The notes under the pieces are model-generated. The model searched no databases and was not told the origin of the DNA. It saw only the letters and a list, made by a program, of their open reading frames with translations. The position numbers were made by a program, and so were the translations under genes. A DNA stretch of 32,621 nucleotides, taken from NCBI GenBank assembly GCA_023301565.1, contig JALZUO010000174.1:1-32621 (forward strand), written 5' to 3'. The DNA comes from Oligoflexales bacterium (GTDB lineage Bacteria > Bdellovibrionota_B > Oligoflexia > Oligoflexales > JALZUQ01). Positions 1 to 7,325 of the stretch are shown one piece after another. The number at the start of each line of letters is the position of its first letter. Positions within the stretch are counted from its first letter, which is position 1.

Positions 1-1251
1 AGCCTCAGCCACCACAGCGCCAAGACCAAAGAAAGATCACAGTATTGGTTGAACGATGAAAAAACCGATGCTGTCTACAGCCGCCTAAGCCAAAACCACC
101 CTGAATCGATTGTTTTGAGCACCTGCAACCGCACGGAAATATACCTTCGCAGCGAAACTAAAATCAGCAAAGAACAGATTCTAGACCTGGTTTACCCAGG
201 CCCTGACCAGGGCACTCATGGATCCGAAGAGGGTTTCTTAGAAAAAGATCACTGGACGTACTTTAAAGGCAAAGAGGCTATCCGCCACTTTATGGACGTC
301 ACTTGCTCTCTTGAAAGTATGATTGTAGGTGAGACCCAGATCACCGGCCAAGTAAAGTCAGCTGTAGATCAAGCCATAGACCAGGGGTTTGCTAGTACTT
401 ATTTTGTAGACCTGTTAAGCCTAAGCCTTAAAGCAAACAAAGAAATTCGGGTAGGAACAGACATTGGAAGTCTACCAGTGTCGGTATCGCATGCGGGGTT
501 TGATCTAGCATCTAGAGTTGTATCCAACCTAGAAAGCAAAAAAGTTGCGATTGTAGGTGCCGGCGATATGGCTAAGCTCTGTTTGGAGATTCTTGCTAAA
601 AAAGGCTCCCAGGATGTGACCCTCTTTAATCGTTCTATTAAAAGCGCTGCAAAGCTAGCGGCACTAATGCCTGAGCTAGATTTAGCTGTATTCTCTTTGG
701 AAAACCTAAAGCAGCAGCTACCCAATTTTGACCTGATCGTGTTTGTAACCAATGCACCTCAGCACCTGCTAGCTGCCAACGATATTACCTATCAACCTAG
801 CCTCCCGCAGGTTGTATTAGACTTTTGCGTACCTATGAACGTCGACACAAGTGTTCGAAGCTGTGAAGGCATCTTTTTGTTTAACCTAGAAGACATTCAG
901 CAGCACTCGAAAGCAAACGCCGAAGCACGGCGATCTTGCCTGCAAAAAGCGTACGGCATTGTCGGAGAGCAGGTGCAGCTGTTTTTAAAAAGGCAAAAAG
1001 AAAAAAGCTATTCTGGAAAGATATCGGATCTGATCGAACAGTTTAACGCACCTTTTGAAGCTTTTTCAGTTTCTATTAGAAAGTCAATCCGACGATCACA
1101 GCAAAAAAATGCAAACAAAGTAGATCTGGACATAGAACTGGGCATAGATCCGGGCTTACAATCTGAGATTGAAAAAGACTTAAAGGTCTTACGCAAGAAG
1201 CTACAATCGGTTCTGGTTCAGCGTGAAAAAGGTAGCCTTAGTGATGAGTGA
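1..1251 (+). CDS. hemA: Glutamyl-tRNA reductase HemA, 5' end outside the window
   Basis: Reduces glutamyl-tRNA(Glu) to glutamate-1-semialdehyde with NADPH, the first committed step of C5-pathway tetrapyrrole synthesis. The frame is open from base 1 and reads SLSHHSAKTKERSQYW, the family's N-terminal GLSHHxA segment, so only about ten residues are missing. The TTG at 49 is an internal leucine codon, not the start. Visible residues 38-48 read VLSTCNRTEIY, with the catalytic cysteine at visible residue 42. Downstream are GETQITGQVKSA (tRNA and substrate region) and a Rossmann motif VGAGDMAKL near residues 184-192. The C-terminal dimerisation helix is charged and rich in Lys and Arg. The stop overlaps the start of hemC, so the two are almost certainly cotranscribed. 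416 residues are visible, close to the usual 415-430. Confidence 0.96.
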   Translation, partial: SLSHHSAKTKERSQYWLNDEKTDAVYSRLSQNHPESIVLSTCNRTEIYLRSETKISKEQILDLVYPGPDQGTHGSEEGFLEKDHWTYFKGKEAIRHFMDVTCSLESMIVGETQITGQVKSAVDQAIDQGFASTYFVDLLSLSLKANKEIRVGTDIGSLPVSVSHAGFDLASRVVSNLESKKVAIVGAGDMAKLCLEILAKKGSQDVTLFNRSIKSAAKLAALMPELDLAVFSLENLKQQLPNFDLIVFVTNAPQHLLAANDITYQPSLPQVVLDFCVPMNVDTSVRSCEGIFLFNLEDIQQHSKANAEARRSCLQKAYGIVGEQVQLFLKRQKEKSYSGKISDLIEQFNAPFEAFSVSIRKSIRRSQQKNANKVDLDIELGIDPGLQSEIEKDLKVLRKKLQSVLVQREKGSLSDE

Positions 1252-2176
1252 AACTAAAAACTGCAAAAACATTCGAATAGCAACGCGTGCAAGTACACTT
1301 GCTCTTTGGCAAGCAAACCAGGTATCTGGGCGCCTGCAAGATAATGGATATTCTACGACCTTAGTAAAAATCCTAAGCACCGGCGATAAAGTGCTAGATA
1401 AACCTCTAGATGAAATTGGCGGCAAAGGGCTTTTTATCAAAGAGCTTGAGCAAGCTCTTTTAGATGATCAAGCCGACATAGCTGTACACAGCCTAAAAGA
1501 CCTGCCTGCCGTGCTTCCCGAGCCTTTTAAGCTCGCAGCCCTAGCCGGATTCGGAGCTAGCAGAGGCGACCTGCTGATGCTTCACCCGCGGCATGCAAAC
1601 AGTTACAGCCGCGCAAGCGATGCCTTAAAACAGATAAATATCGTAGCTACCGGCAGCGCTCGCCGCAGATTTTTTTTAAAACATGCATACCCACACATCC
1701 AAACACCACTTTTGCGTGGAAACATGCAGACACGCTTTGAAAAGCTTCTGAACTCAGAGCACTGGGATGCGATCATCCTAGCTGCTGCGGCAGCCGAACG
1801 CCTGCCCGAAACAAAAGAGTTTATCTTGCTTGAAATCGACCCGTCTGAGCTCACCCCTGCTGCCGGTCAGGCCATCGTAGGAATAGAGTGTAAGAAAGAT
1901 GCGATCTTTGACCTTAGTTTTCTTGCAGACGAGCAAGCTACCATCGCCGGAACCACAGAACGCACGTGGATGCGGGCCATGGGGGCTGCTTGCACAACCC
2001 CTGTCGGCTGCCACGCATATCAAAAAGACTCCGCTTGGAAGGTGGATTTATCGTTGTGGTCTGCAAACAAAAAATTTCAGGCGACAGGTCTCTGCATAGA
2101 AACCACTTGGCCTGAAATTCTTGAGTTGCCAGATTGTAAAAAGCTAGCTCTGGAGCTTACCCTAAAGGGAACTTAG
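1244..2176 (+). CDS. hemC: Porphobilinogen deaminase (hydroxymethylbilane synthase) HemC
   Basis: Condenses four porphobilinogen molecules into hydroxymethylbilane, downstream of HemA in the same pathway. Family motifs in order: IRIATRASTLALWQA near the N-terminus, GGKGLFIKELEQALL and DIAVHSLKDLP (substrate and catalytic Asp region, residues 59-88), ATGSARRR (135-142), LLRGNMQTR (156-164), and ERTWMRAMGAACTTPVG (239-255). Cys250 aligns with the cysteine that carries the dipyrromethane cofactor. I chose the ATG at 1244, which overlaps the hemA stop by 8 bases and has AAAGG about 11 bases upstream. A GTG at 1223 would add seven residues but has no visible ribosome site. Length 310 is normal. 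The stop codon overlaps the stop of the convergent gene at 2173. Confidence 0.96.
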   Translation: MSETKNCKNIRIATRASTLALWQANQVSGRLQDNGYSTTLVKILSTGDKVLDKPLDEIGGKGLFIKELEQALLDDQADIAVHSLKDLPAVLPEPFKLAALAGFGASRGDLLMLHPRHANSYSRASDALKQINIVATGSARRRFFLKHAYPHIQTPLLRGNMQTRFEKLLNSEHWDAIILAAAAAERLPETKEFILLEIDPSELTPAAGQAIVGIECKKDAIFDLSFLADEQATIAGTTERTWMRAMGAACTTPVGCHAYQKDSAWKVDLSLWSANKKFQATGLCIETTWPEILELPDCKKLALELTLKGT

Positions 2177-2832
2177 TTTTTAGTTTGCATGATAATGGCT
2201 GATTTATTGCCAACTCCAGCACCACTTTCTTCAGCTCTTTGCATCATTCCGTTCTCACAGAACATAATTGTAGCTTCTGTATTGCTTTCTGGATTTGCAG
2301 CAGCGATTCCAACGCAGGATCCTAAATTTGCTCGTCCATGGGCAAGAGTGCCAGAAACATTTGCCTGAACCGCTTCATACCTTGGGTAACCTTTTCCGTT
2401 CTTACTCAATGTGTTTTGCAAAACAATACAAGCAGCACGTACTAACTCGCCATGATCAAATTCTTCATGAGGAGGAAGCATCAACTGTGAGCTTCGGCTG
2501 TACTCATTGTATTGCCCAGATCTCAAAAGTTTACCTGCACTATCAAGTGCCAAACCGTAAGATGCTCCAACATTGTCAAAGTCTTGTGTATAACCAGCTT
2601 GGAAATGAACCTCAGCGTTTCTACCAAGCTTCGAAACAAGAGCCTGCCCATGGTCACCGCAGTATTGTTGCACTGCTGTGGTAGCTTGCTCATCTGAAAT
2701 CGGCGTAGAACCCTGTAGTGCCACATCTAGAAGGCTGCTAGCAGAGCCTCCAGCAAACGGGATACAAGCGTGAGTTGCAAAGCCAAGGGCCACTATACTA
2801 ATAAATAATATGTTCTTTTTAGATAATTTCAT
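2173..2832 (-). CDS. Exported protein of unknown function (219 aa)
   Basis: I do not recognise a family. Residues 1-22 form a signal peptide: positively charged MKLSKK, a hydrophobic stretch through residue 18, then THA before Cys23. The -3 residue is Thr20 rather than Leu, so this is a poor lipobox. It may be a lipoprotein with an atypical site or a normally cleaved secreted protein. The mature part has further cysteines at 58, 135, 173 and 192, compatible with disulfides in the periplasm. The start lies 2 bases after the stop of the calcium-binding lipoprotein gene, so the pair should be one transcript and may work together. The gene is convergent with hemC, and the two stop codons share bases in a TTAG tetranucleotide. 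Confidence 0.75.
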   Translation of the reverse strand: MKLSKKNILFISIVALGFATHACIPFAGGSASSLLDVALQGSTPISDEQATTAVQQYCGDHGQALVSKLGRNAEVHFQAGYTQDFDNVGASYGLALDSAGKLLRSGQYNEYSRSSQLMLPPHEEFDHGELVRAACIVLQNTLSKNGKGYPRYEAVQANVSGTLAHGRANLGSCVGIAAANPESNTEATIMFCENGMMQRAEESGAGVGNKSAIIMQTKN

Positions 2833-2834
2833 TT

Positions 2835-4220
2835 TCAGCTACCTTTTTTCTGCAGTTTGATTTTAGTTGGAACTTTAAGTGTATTCTTAAGCTTTTTGTT
2901 TAGAGTTGCCGTAGCACGCTGGCGCGAGAACCATACATCTCCGAGGAGGTACTTACGGTTGTTTGCGGCTCTGTACTGGCTGGTAAAAGCAAGAATGTTG
3001 CCTTCGTTCCAGCGTCTTGGGTCGCTTTTGCGCACAAGCTTACTACGCAGATAGAGTCGTTTTACCCCAGATTCTGCCAGCGACTTGAGTTCGCCTTTTT
3101 GCGAAACCCCGTCCGAGTTCTTGTCTTGCCATACGAGTAGTTTATTAAACACCTTGTCTTTGGCGTCGATTTTTTTATCTGCATTATCATCATAGATAGC
3201 AAGGGCTGCGAAGCCATGCTCAAAGTTTTTTGCGCGAATCTTCTTTTTAGGTGCAGGATCAAACGAGTGCTCACCGAAAAGCTCTTTTCCAGAGTCAATC
3301 GTTTTATTGCCATTAAGGTCTAAGGCTAAAAGACCATCTTGTGGTGCAATCCAGCCGATCTTATCCGCTGTAATCTTGCTTTTGGCGTCACCAATCAGAT
3401 CAAACATAGATTTGTTGATGGGATTAGCAGAAGAAAGAAGGTCTAATTTACCGTTCTTATCTAAGTCTAAAATAAGCGGCGAACTAGCATCCACCAAGGT
3501 AGCAGACCTAGAAGCAGTCGCAGCCATTGCAATTGGATGAGCGTAAGAAACTGCAAACTGCAGATCATCGCCGTTACCGTAGGCCCTGTTGTTTACAGTT
3601 ACAATATTGCCTTGAACAGCATAAGGAACACTGCGGTTTTCCCAGTGAATCGGCCTACTGCCTTGAGTACTTGCTCCTACACAGCGAAAGGTAGTTCTAT
3701 CTGCTACAGGGCACATCGAAAGAAAACCCGTTCCAGACGTAGATCCTGGCTGTAAAAGGTCAAGAGCAACTGAAATTTGTGTTCCAGGATATGCTCCAAG
3801 CATACCTAGTGGTTTTCCGTTGATTGCTGAATCCAGGCCCACAGGTCCGGCTGCAATCACTCGCTGGCTGCCGTCTCGTAGAACCGCATAACTATCTTTA
3901 CCAACCACATGCCGAGCATGCTCCATATTATGAACCAAAATTGCGTTTATCGTCATATTGCCCGTGATCGGAGCAACTGGTTGCACAGGAGTAATTGGTT
4001 GTAGAGGGGTTGGCGTTGACTGAATGATAGGCGTTGGAACCGCCGGCTGTATAGGAGTAGGCAAAACCTGCGGCTGCGTAATTACAGGCTGCTGCGTCAC
4101 GGCCAGATTCGGCTGTACCTGTGGTGCAGTCGGATTCTCCGAAAAGTTTGATTTGGAACAAGAAAAGCTGAATGCCACCAATGGTATGATTGCTATCCAT
4201 GCACGTTTTTTGAAAGTCAT
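2835..4220 (-). CDS. Lipoprotein with Pro-rich linker and RTX-associated Ca-binding (EF-hand-like) region
   Basis: 461 residues. A signal peptide ends FSFSC, with Cys21 as the likely lipidated residue. A Pro/Thr/Gln-rich linker spans about 29-86 (repeated PTPIQP, PITPVQP type units). An unrecognised globular part covers 87-240. Residues 248-392 resemble the region found in large RTX proteins: PLILDLDKNGKLDLLSS, then GWIAPQDGLLALDLNGN, GKELFG, GFAALAIYDDNADKKID, and VWQDKNSDGVSQKGEL. These give four Asp/Asn-rich loops near 252-260, 301-309, 344-352 and 366-377 that look able to bind calcium. The basic C-terminus (433-461) is Lys-rich. A GTAGG ribosome site precedes the ATG. The gene probably has a long structured leader. 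Surface or periplasmic location is inferred. Confidence 0.85.
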   Translation of the reverse strand: MTFKKRAWIAIIPLVAFSFSCSKSNFSENPTAPQVQPNLAVTQQPVITQPQVLPTPIQPAVPTPIIQSTPTPLQPITPVQPVAPITGNMTINAILVHNMEHARHVVGKDSYAVLRDGSQRVIAAGPVGLDSAINGKPLGMLGAYPGTQISVALDLLQPGSTSGTGFLSMCPVADRTTFRCVGASTQGSRPIHWENRSVPYAVQGNIVTVNNRAYGNGDDLQFAVSYAHPIAMAATASRSATLVDASSPLILDLDKNGKLDLLSSANPINKSMFDLIGDAKSKITADKIGWIAPQDGLLALDLNGNKTIDSGKELFGEHSFDPAPKKKIRAKNFEHGFAALAIYDDNADKKIDAKDKVFNKLLVWQDKNSDGVSQKGELKSLAESGVKRLYLRSKLVRKSDPRRWNEGNILAFTSQYRAANNRKYLLGDVWFSRQRATATLNKKLKNTLKVPTKIKLQKKGS

Positions 4221-4249
4221 TTTCCTACCTCTAGCTTGAGTTGTTTACA

Positions 4250-4326
4250 CAAAAAACCGTGGCTGCGCGCAGAGGAAAGGGCATAACAAAAGGAGCTTGG
4301 AGGTCAGCTGGCCTATGGTTTTTTTA
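4250..4326. other. Long-range stem in the non-coding stretch upstream of the Ca-binding lipoprotein gene
   Basis: Bases 4251-4263 pair with 4311-4324: eight consecutive pairs (six A-T, two C-G), a G-T wobble, T-A, one bulged T, then three G-C pairs, closing a 47-base loop. On the plus strand a run of seven T (4319-4325) is the 3' arm. On the minus strand the 3' arm ends in six T just before the gene at 4220, with one pair lost as A-C. Only 30 bases separate the stem from the lipoprotein start, too few for a whole promoter. The stem could therefore lie in that gene's leader and act as an attenuator, or belong to a small plus-strand RNA. No known riboswitch was recognised. Confidence 0.35.
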
Positions 4327-4420
4327 TTTAGTTCAACTTAGAGGTTGCAAGAGCTGTGCTCGCTTAAAGAGTGGTAAAAAAGGACGCAAATACGGAAAAA
4401 ACCCTTATATATCTACAGTT

Positions 4421-4453
4421 AACCGCTCTTTAAAAGTAAAGAGCGGTTTGTTT
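4421..4453. terminator. Perfect 12-bp hairpin, probable intrinsic terminator
   Basis: AACCGCTCTTTA (4421-4432) and its exact complement TAAAGAGCGGTT (4437-4448) flank a 4-base loop. On the plus strand the tail is TTTGTTT; on the minus strand the tail is only TTAACTGT. It lies 60 bases beyond the leftward lipoprotein gene ending at 4508, so it may end the Omp85-lipoprotein transcript. The better T-tract faces right, where no upstream plus gene is evident, which leaves room for an unannotated small RNA ending here. Confidence 0.5.
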
Positions 4454-4507
4454 AAGACCTGACTATGAAGATTATTTTGACACTTTTTCAAGCAAACTAT
4501 CTAAACA

Positions 4508-4921
4508 CTATTTTGACTCTTCTTCACCACCACCAAAAGCACCGTCCCAGTGGGTTTCTGTGTCTATAGCACTACCGGGAATAGAAAGCTCGATATCGCC
4601 TTTGAACAAATCGTCGACCTCGATGGCCTTCTTAATTTTTTTTCGTTTGAACTTTTTACTCTTAGCCTTAGCATTCTTTTTTACAGGTTCTGCAAACTCG
4701 CCCGAGTCTTCTGGAGGTGGAGCGTTGATTGCACTCTCACAGGCCTCGGTCCAATCGGCAGCGCACTGCGCTACCGTCACTTGCTCGAGCGGTGACTTCG
4801 CGGGTTCAGCCTTGGGGTTAGACTGGCATCCAGTTAAAGAGAAAGCACATATAAAAGGGGCTAATTGCAATACCCGCGCTACACGCAATACTTTCACCAT
4901 TGATTTTTGAAATGCTTGCAT
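4508..4921 (-). CDS. Small lipoprotein of unknown function (137 aa)
   Basis: The signal peptide has a hydrophobic core near 19-28 followed by the lipobox LTGC, giving Cys32 as the lipid-bearing residue. The mature part is short and charged: a Pro/Glu-rich stretch, a very basic segment of alternating Lys (KKNAKAKSKKFKRKKIKK, near 84-101), and an acidic tail ending GGGEEESK. Cys53 and Cys61 could form a disulfide. AGGAGG sits 7 bases before the ATG at 4921. Met8 is an alternative start that would give a more compact signal peptide. The gene follows the Omp85-like gene by 39 bases on the same strand, so the two are probably cotranscribed. No enzymatic motif is visible. Confidence 0.75.
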   Translation of the reverse strand: MQAFQKSMVKVLRVARVLQLAPFICAFSLTGCQSNPKAEPAKSPLEQVTVAQCAADWTEACESAINAPPPEDSGEFAEPVKKNAKAKSKKFKRKKIKKAIEVDDLFKGDIELSIPGSAIDTETHWDGAFGGGEEESK

Positions 4922-4960
4922 ATCATTGCCTCCTGGATGATTTTAAATGAACAAAATACT

Positions 4961-6379
4961 TTAGTCGTGAATGCGATGCGACTGAAAAAAACCATTAAAC
5001 CCGGCACTAATACCAGCCTCTTTCTTGCCGTTTAAACCCATCCCATAGTCGACACGGATCACCATGCGGTTTACGAGCGGACAAGCAAAGCGCAGTCCTA
5101 GCCCCCCACCCCAGCGGATGTCGTCTCCAAAATTATCCCATTTTTGTCCAGCGTATCCAAGGTCTGAAAACGCTGCTGCCTGAAGCCAAAAATACTTTGA
5201 TTTAATCACAACTTTTCTTAGCTCCGTATTAAGAAAAGCATACCTCGGCCCATATAAAGTACCGTCGGCATGCCCACGTACAGAACTAAATCCGCCTAAA
5301 TAAAACTGATTTTCCGCAAAGTTAGCCTTAGCTTCACGCGCCCGAAAATGTGTCGCTAGCACCCAATGTGGCCGCCAAAGTTTGTAGTAAAAAAGTTCTA
5401 GCTCGGCAAAAGGATGGCCACCACCACTTTGCAGCATCCCACCAAGCTTTGCGACCCATTTAAGGCCGTCAAAGTCGAGATAGTCTATCTCGATTCCGTC
5501 TTTTTCAGCCATAACTGAAAGCCAAAGACTATGGGCCTTCGAGTCCCGTAGGTCAAAATCAACACTGGCCCCATCACCAAGACGGGTAGGTTTTGTCCGA
5601 TAAAAACCAATTTCCGCACCAAGACGCAGCGGAGATTTAGCCCATTGTGGGTCTCTTCCACCAAGCAGAGGAGTTAGGAGGCGAACCTGCGTCTTCAGAA
5701 TATCGGTTTGAATCGTCGGGTCTTCGCCGTCGGAGTTTTCGGGCAAAGAAGGTAGCGAGCGTATGCGAAAAACACGCTCTGCTTGCAGCTGTAGGTTGTG
5801 ATGACCCTGCTTCCAGCGCGGGTTATTAAGCCACAAAAGGTAGCTGCTAGGTGCGTCACCGTAGCGAAATACCTCGGCGCCTGCATTCCACAAGGCACCA
5901 CCAAAATGGCTGTCATAGGCTCCCAATTGATACAAAGGGACGCCGCCGCCGAACTTCACGGCAATGACCGGTATGATCGACCAGCGCTGTTGAAAACTAA
6001 GGACTAAGGTGTTTTGCCTTACTCCGCCATCAACTCCACTATCAGCTCTACTATCGCTGCGGCTTGGGTCCAGGCCTGAGTTGCCTCTAGAACCGGAACT
6101 AGAACCAGCACTGGGCTCAATAGAAGCCTTTACCCAAACAAAGACTGCTGTGGTCATCAAGCGTTCTTCCATTCGCCGAAGATCTTTGTTTGTAAAGGTT
6201 TCAGGGAACGAAAGACCCAAGTAGGTCTCAAACCAAGAGGTCTGGGTCCGGTTATTTTCAGACCTGATCTCAAGTGAGTGAACAACCTGGCCGCTTGCAA
6301 GCGCAATCTGTGCAAACAAGAGGCAAAAAAGATTTAAACGTAAAAAGAGCACAATGAATAGCCTATGTGTAAATTTCAT
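4961..6379 (-). CDS. Omp85-superfamily (surface antigen D15-like) outer membrane beta-barrel protein
   Basis: 472 residues. A signal peptide with a long hydrophobic core ends around ALASG (residue 30). Residues about 33-130 look like a single POTRA-type domain (SLEIRSENNRTQTSWFETYL, TFTNKDLRRMEERL). It is interrupted by a low-complexity Ser/Gly/Asp/Arg insert near 90-122. Residues 130-472 alternate like barrel strands and contain the family hallmark FYLGGFSSVRGH (359-370), the loop-6 VRG(F/Y) tip with His in place of the usual aromatic, followed by YAFLNTELR. The protein does not end in the usual C-terminal aromatic (it ends HRIHD). BamA has five POTRAs and TpsB two, so this is a short relative: an outer membrane assembly or translocation factor of unknown cargo. 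It is first in a unit with the small lipoprotein. Confidence 0.82.
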   Translation of the reverse strand: MKFTHRLFIVLFLRLNLFCLLFAQIALASGQVVHSLEIRSENNRTQTSWFETYLGLSFPETFTNKDLRRMEERLMTTAVFVWVKASIEPSAGSSSGSRGNSGLDPSRSDSRADSGVDGGVRQNTLVLSFQQRWSIIPVIAVKFGGGVPLYQLGAYDSHFGGALWNAGAEVFRYGDAPSSYLLWLNNPRWKQGHHNLQLQAERVFRIRSLPSLPENSDGEDPTIQTDILKTQVRLLTPLLGGRDPQWAKSPLRLGAEIGFYRTKPTRLGDGASVDFDLRDSKAHSLWLSVMAEKDGIEIDYLDFDGLKWVAKLGGMLQSGGGHPFAELELFYYKLWRPHWVLATHFRAREAKANFAENQFYLGGFSSVRGHADGTLYGPRYAFLNTELRKVVIKSKYFWLQAAAFSDLGYAGQKWDNFGDDIRWGGGLGLRFACPLVNRMVIRVDYGMGLNGKKEAGISAGFNGFFQSHRIHD

Positions 6380-6475
6380 TTTTAAGTTTTACTAAATACT
6401 CGGCTATATTCCTAGGCTAGATTATTCAAAGCATTTAATGGATAGTTTTAAAGTAAAAAAGGCAGGGAGTCGTTT

Positions 6476-7309
6476 GTGGCCAAATATAAAATAAAAATTA
6501 ACCCCAAAAATTTACCGGTGTTTGATAAGTACTGGCACTATCAAAAGAGCGTTCAATCTCCAGATATAGACGTAAAGTTCTTTCGTAAAGCCTATAAGGA
6601 AATCTTTGATAAACATGCGGTCCTGCTTAGAGAAGACTTTTGCGGAACCTTTAAGCTCTGCTGCGAGTGGGTAAAGCTGCGCGAAAGACATGAAGCCATA
6701 GGCCTTGATCTTGACCCAGAACCACTTGCCTACGGTAAAGAAAACTATTACCCCAAGCTAAACTCTAAAGAAAAAGACCGTCTGGTTACCTCTGAACAAA
6801 ACGTATTAACGGCAAAACTAAAAAAGCCAAGCGACGTTACGGTAGCTGTAAACTTTTCGTATTTCATTTTCAAAGAAAGACAGGTTTTGAAAGAATATTT
6901 TCAAAACGTATACGACAACCTTGGAGATCAGGGACTCTTCTTACTAGATATTTTTGGGGGCAGTGACATTTTTGACCTACCTGAGGAAGAAACAGAGTTT
7001 GAAGACGAAAACTTTTCTTACTATTGGGACCAAGAAGACTACAACCCTATTTTAAATCACGGGCTTTTTCATATTCACTTTAAGCGAAAAGGCGAAAAGA
7101 AGCGTAAAAACGTCTTTAACTACGACTGGCGGGTTTGGTCGATTGCAGAAGTGCGAGATATTCTCACAGAAGTAGGCTTTGCTGAAACTCGCTGCTATTG
7201 GGAAGGCACCGATAAAGACGGCGAAGGTGACGGAGAATTTAAGCCTTCTGAAAAAGGCGAAGCACACTGCGAAAGCTTTGTTGCCTATGTAGCTGGAATC
7301 AAGAAATAA
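6476..7309 (+). CDS. Class I SAM-dependent methyltransferase
   Basis: 277 residues, start GTG with AGGGAG about 7 bases upstream. The Rossmann fold is visible. Motif I is LREDFCGTFKLCCEW near 53-67, with the acidic residue and glycine that contact SAM. The second strand GLDLDPEPLAYGKENY has the acid that binds the ribose. VAVNFSYFIFKERQVLKEYF and LGDQGLFLLDIFGG are motif IV-V type segments. The substrate is not evident; I see nothing that marks a tRNA, quinone or protein target. A strongly acidic stretch (EEETEFEDENFSYYWDQED, near 171-189) is unusual. The gene diverges from the Omp85-like gene across about 96 bases and is convergent with alr, 16 bases away. Confidence 0.85.
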   Translation: MAKYKIKINPKNLPVFDKYWHYQKSVQSPDIDVKFFRKAYKEIFDKHAVLLREDFCGTFKLCCEWVKLRERHEAIGLDLDPEPLAYGKENYYPKLNSKEKDRLVTSEQNVLTAKLKKPSDVTVAVNFSYFIFKERQVLKEYFQNVYDNLGDQGLFLLDIFGGSDIFDLPEEETEFEDENFSYYWDQEDYNPILNHGLFHIHFKRKGEKKRKNVFNYDWRVWSIAEVRDILTEVGFAETRCYWEGTDKDGEGDGEFKPSEKGEAHCESFVAYVAGIKK

Positions 7310-7325
7310 CAGAATTAAAAAAAAG

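Noticed and set aside
49-1251. hemA starting at the TTG at 49
   Set aside because: The frame is open to base 1 and encodes the conserved SLSHHSA segment, so the TTG is an internal Leu codon.
4381-4395. GGACGCAAA, reminiscent of the c-di-GMP-I riboswitch core
   Set aside because: The flanking P2/P3 hairpins and the second conserved segment are not there; the match is to a short string only.
4241-4462. 73-codon plus-strand frame in the non-coding stretch
   Set aside because: It runs through both the long-range stem and the 12-bp hairpin, starts with TTG without a ribosome site, and has a biased Lys/Arg/Gly composition from A- and G-rich DNA.
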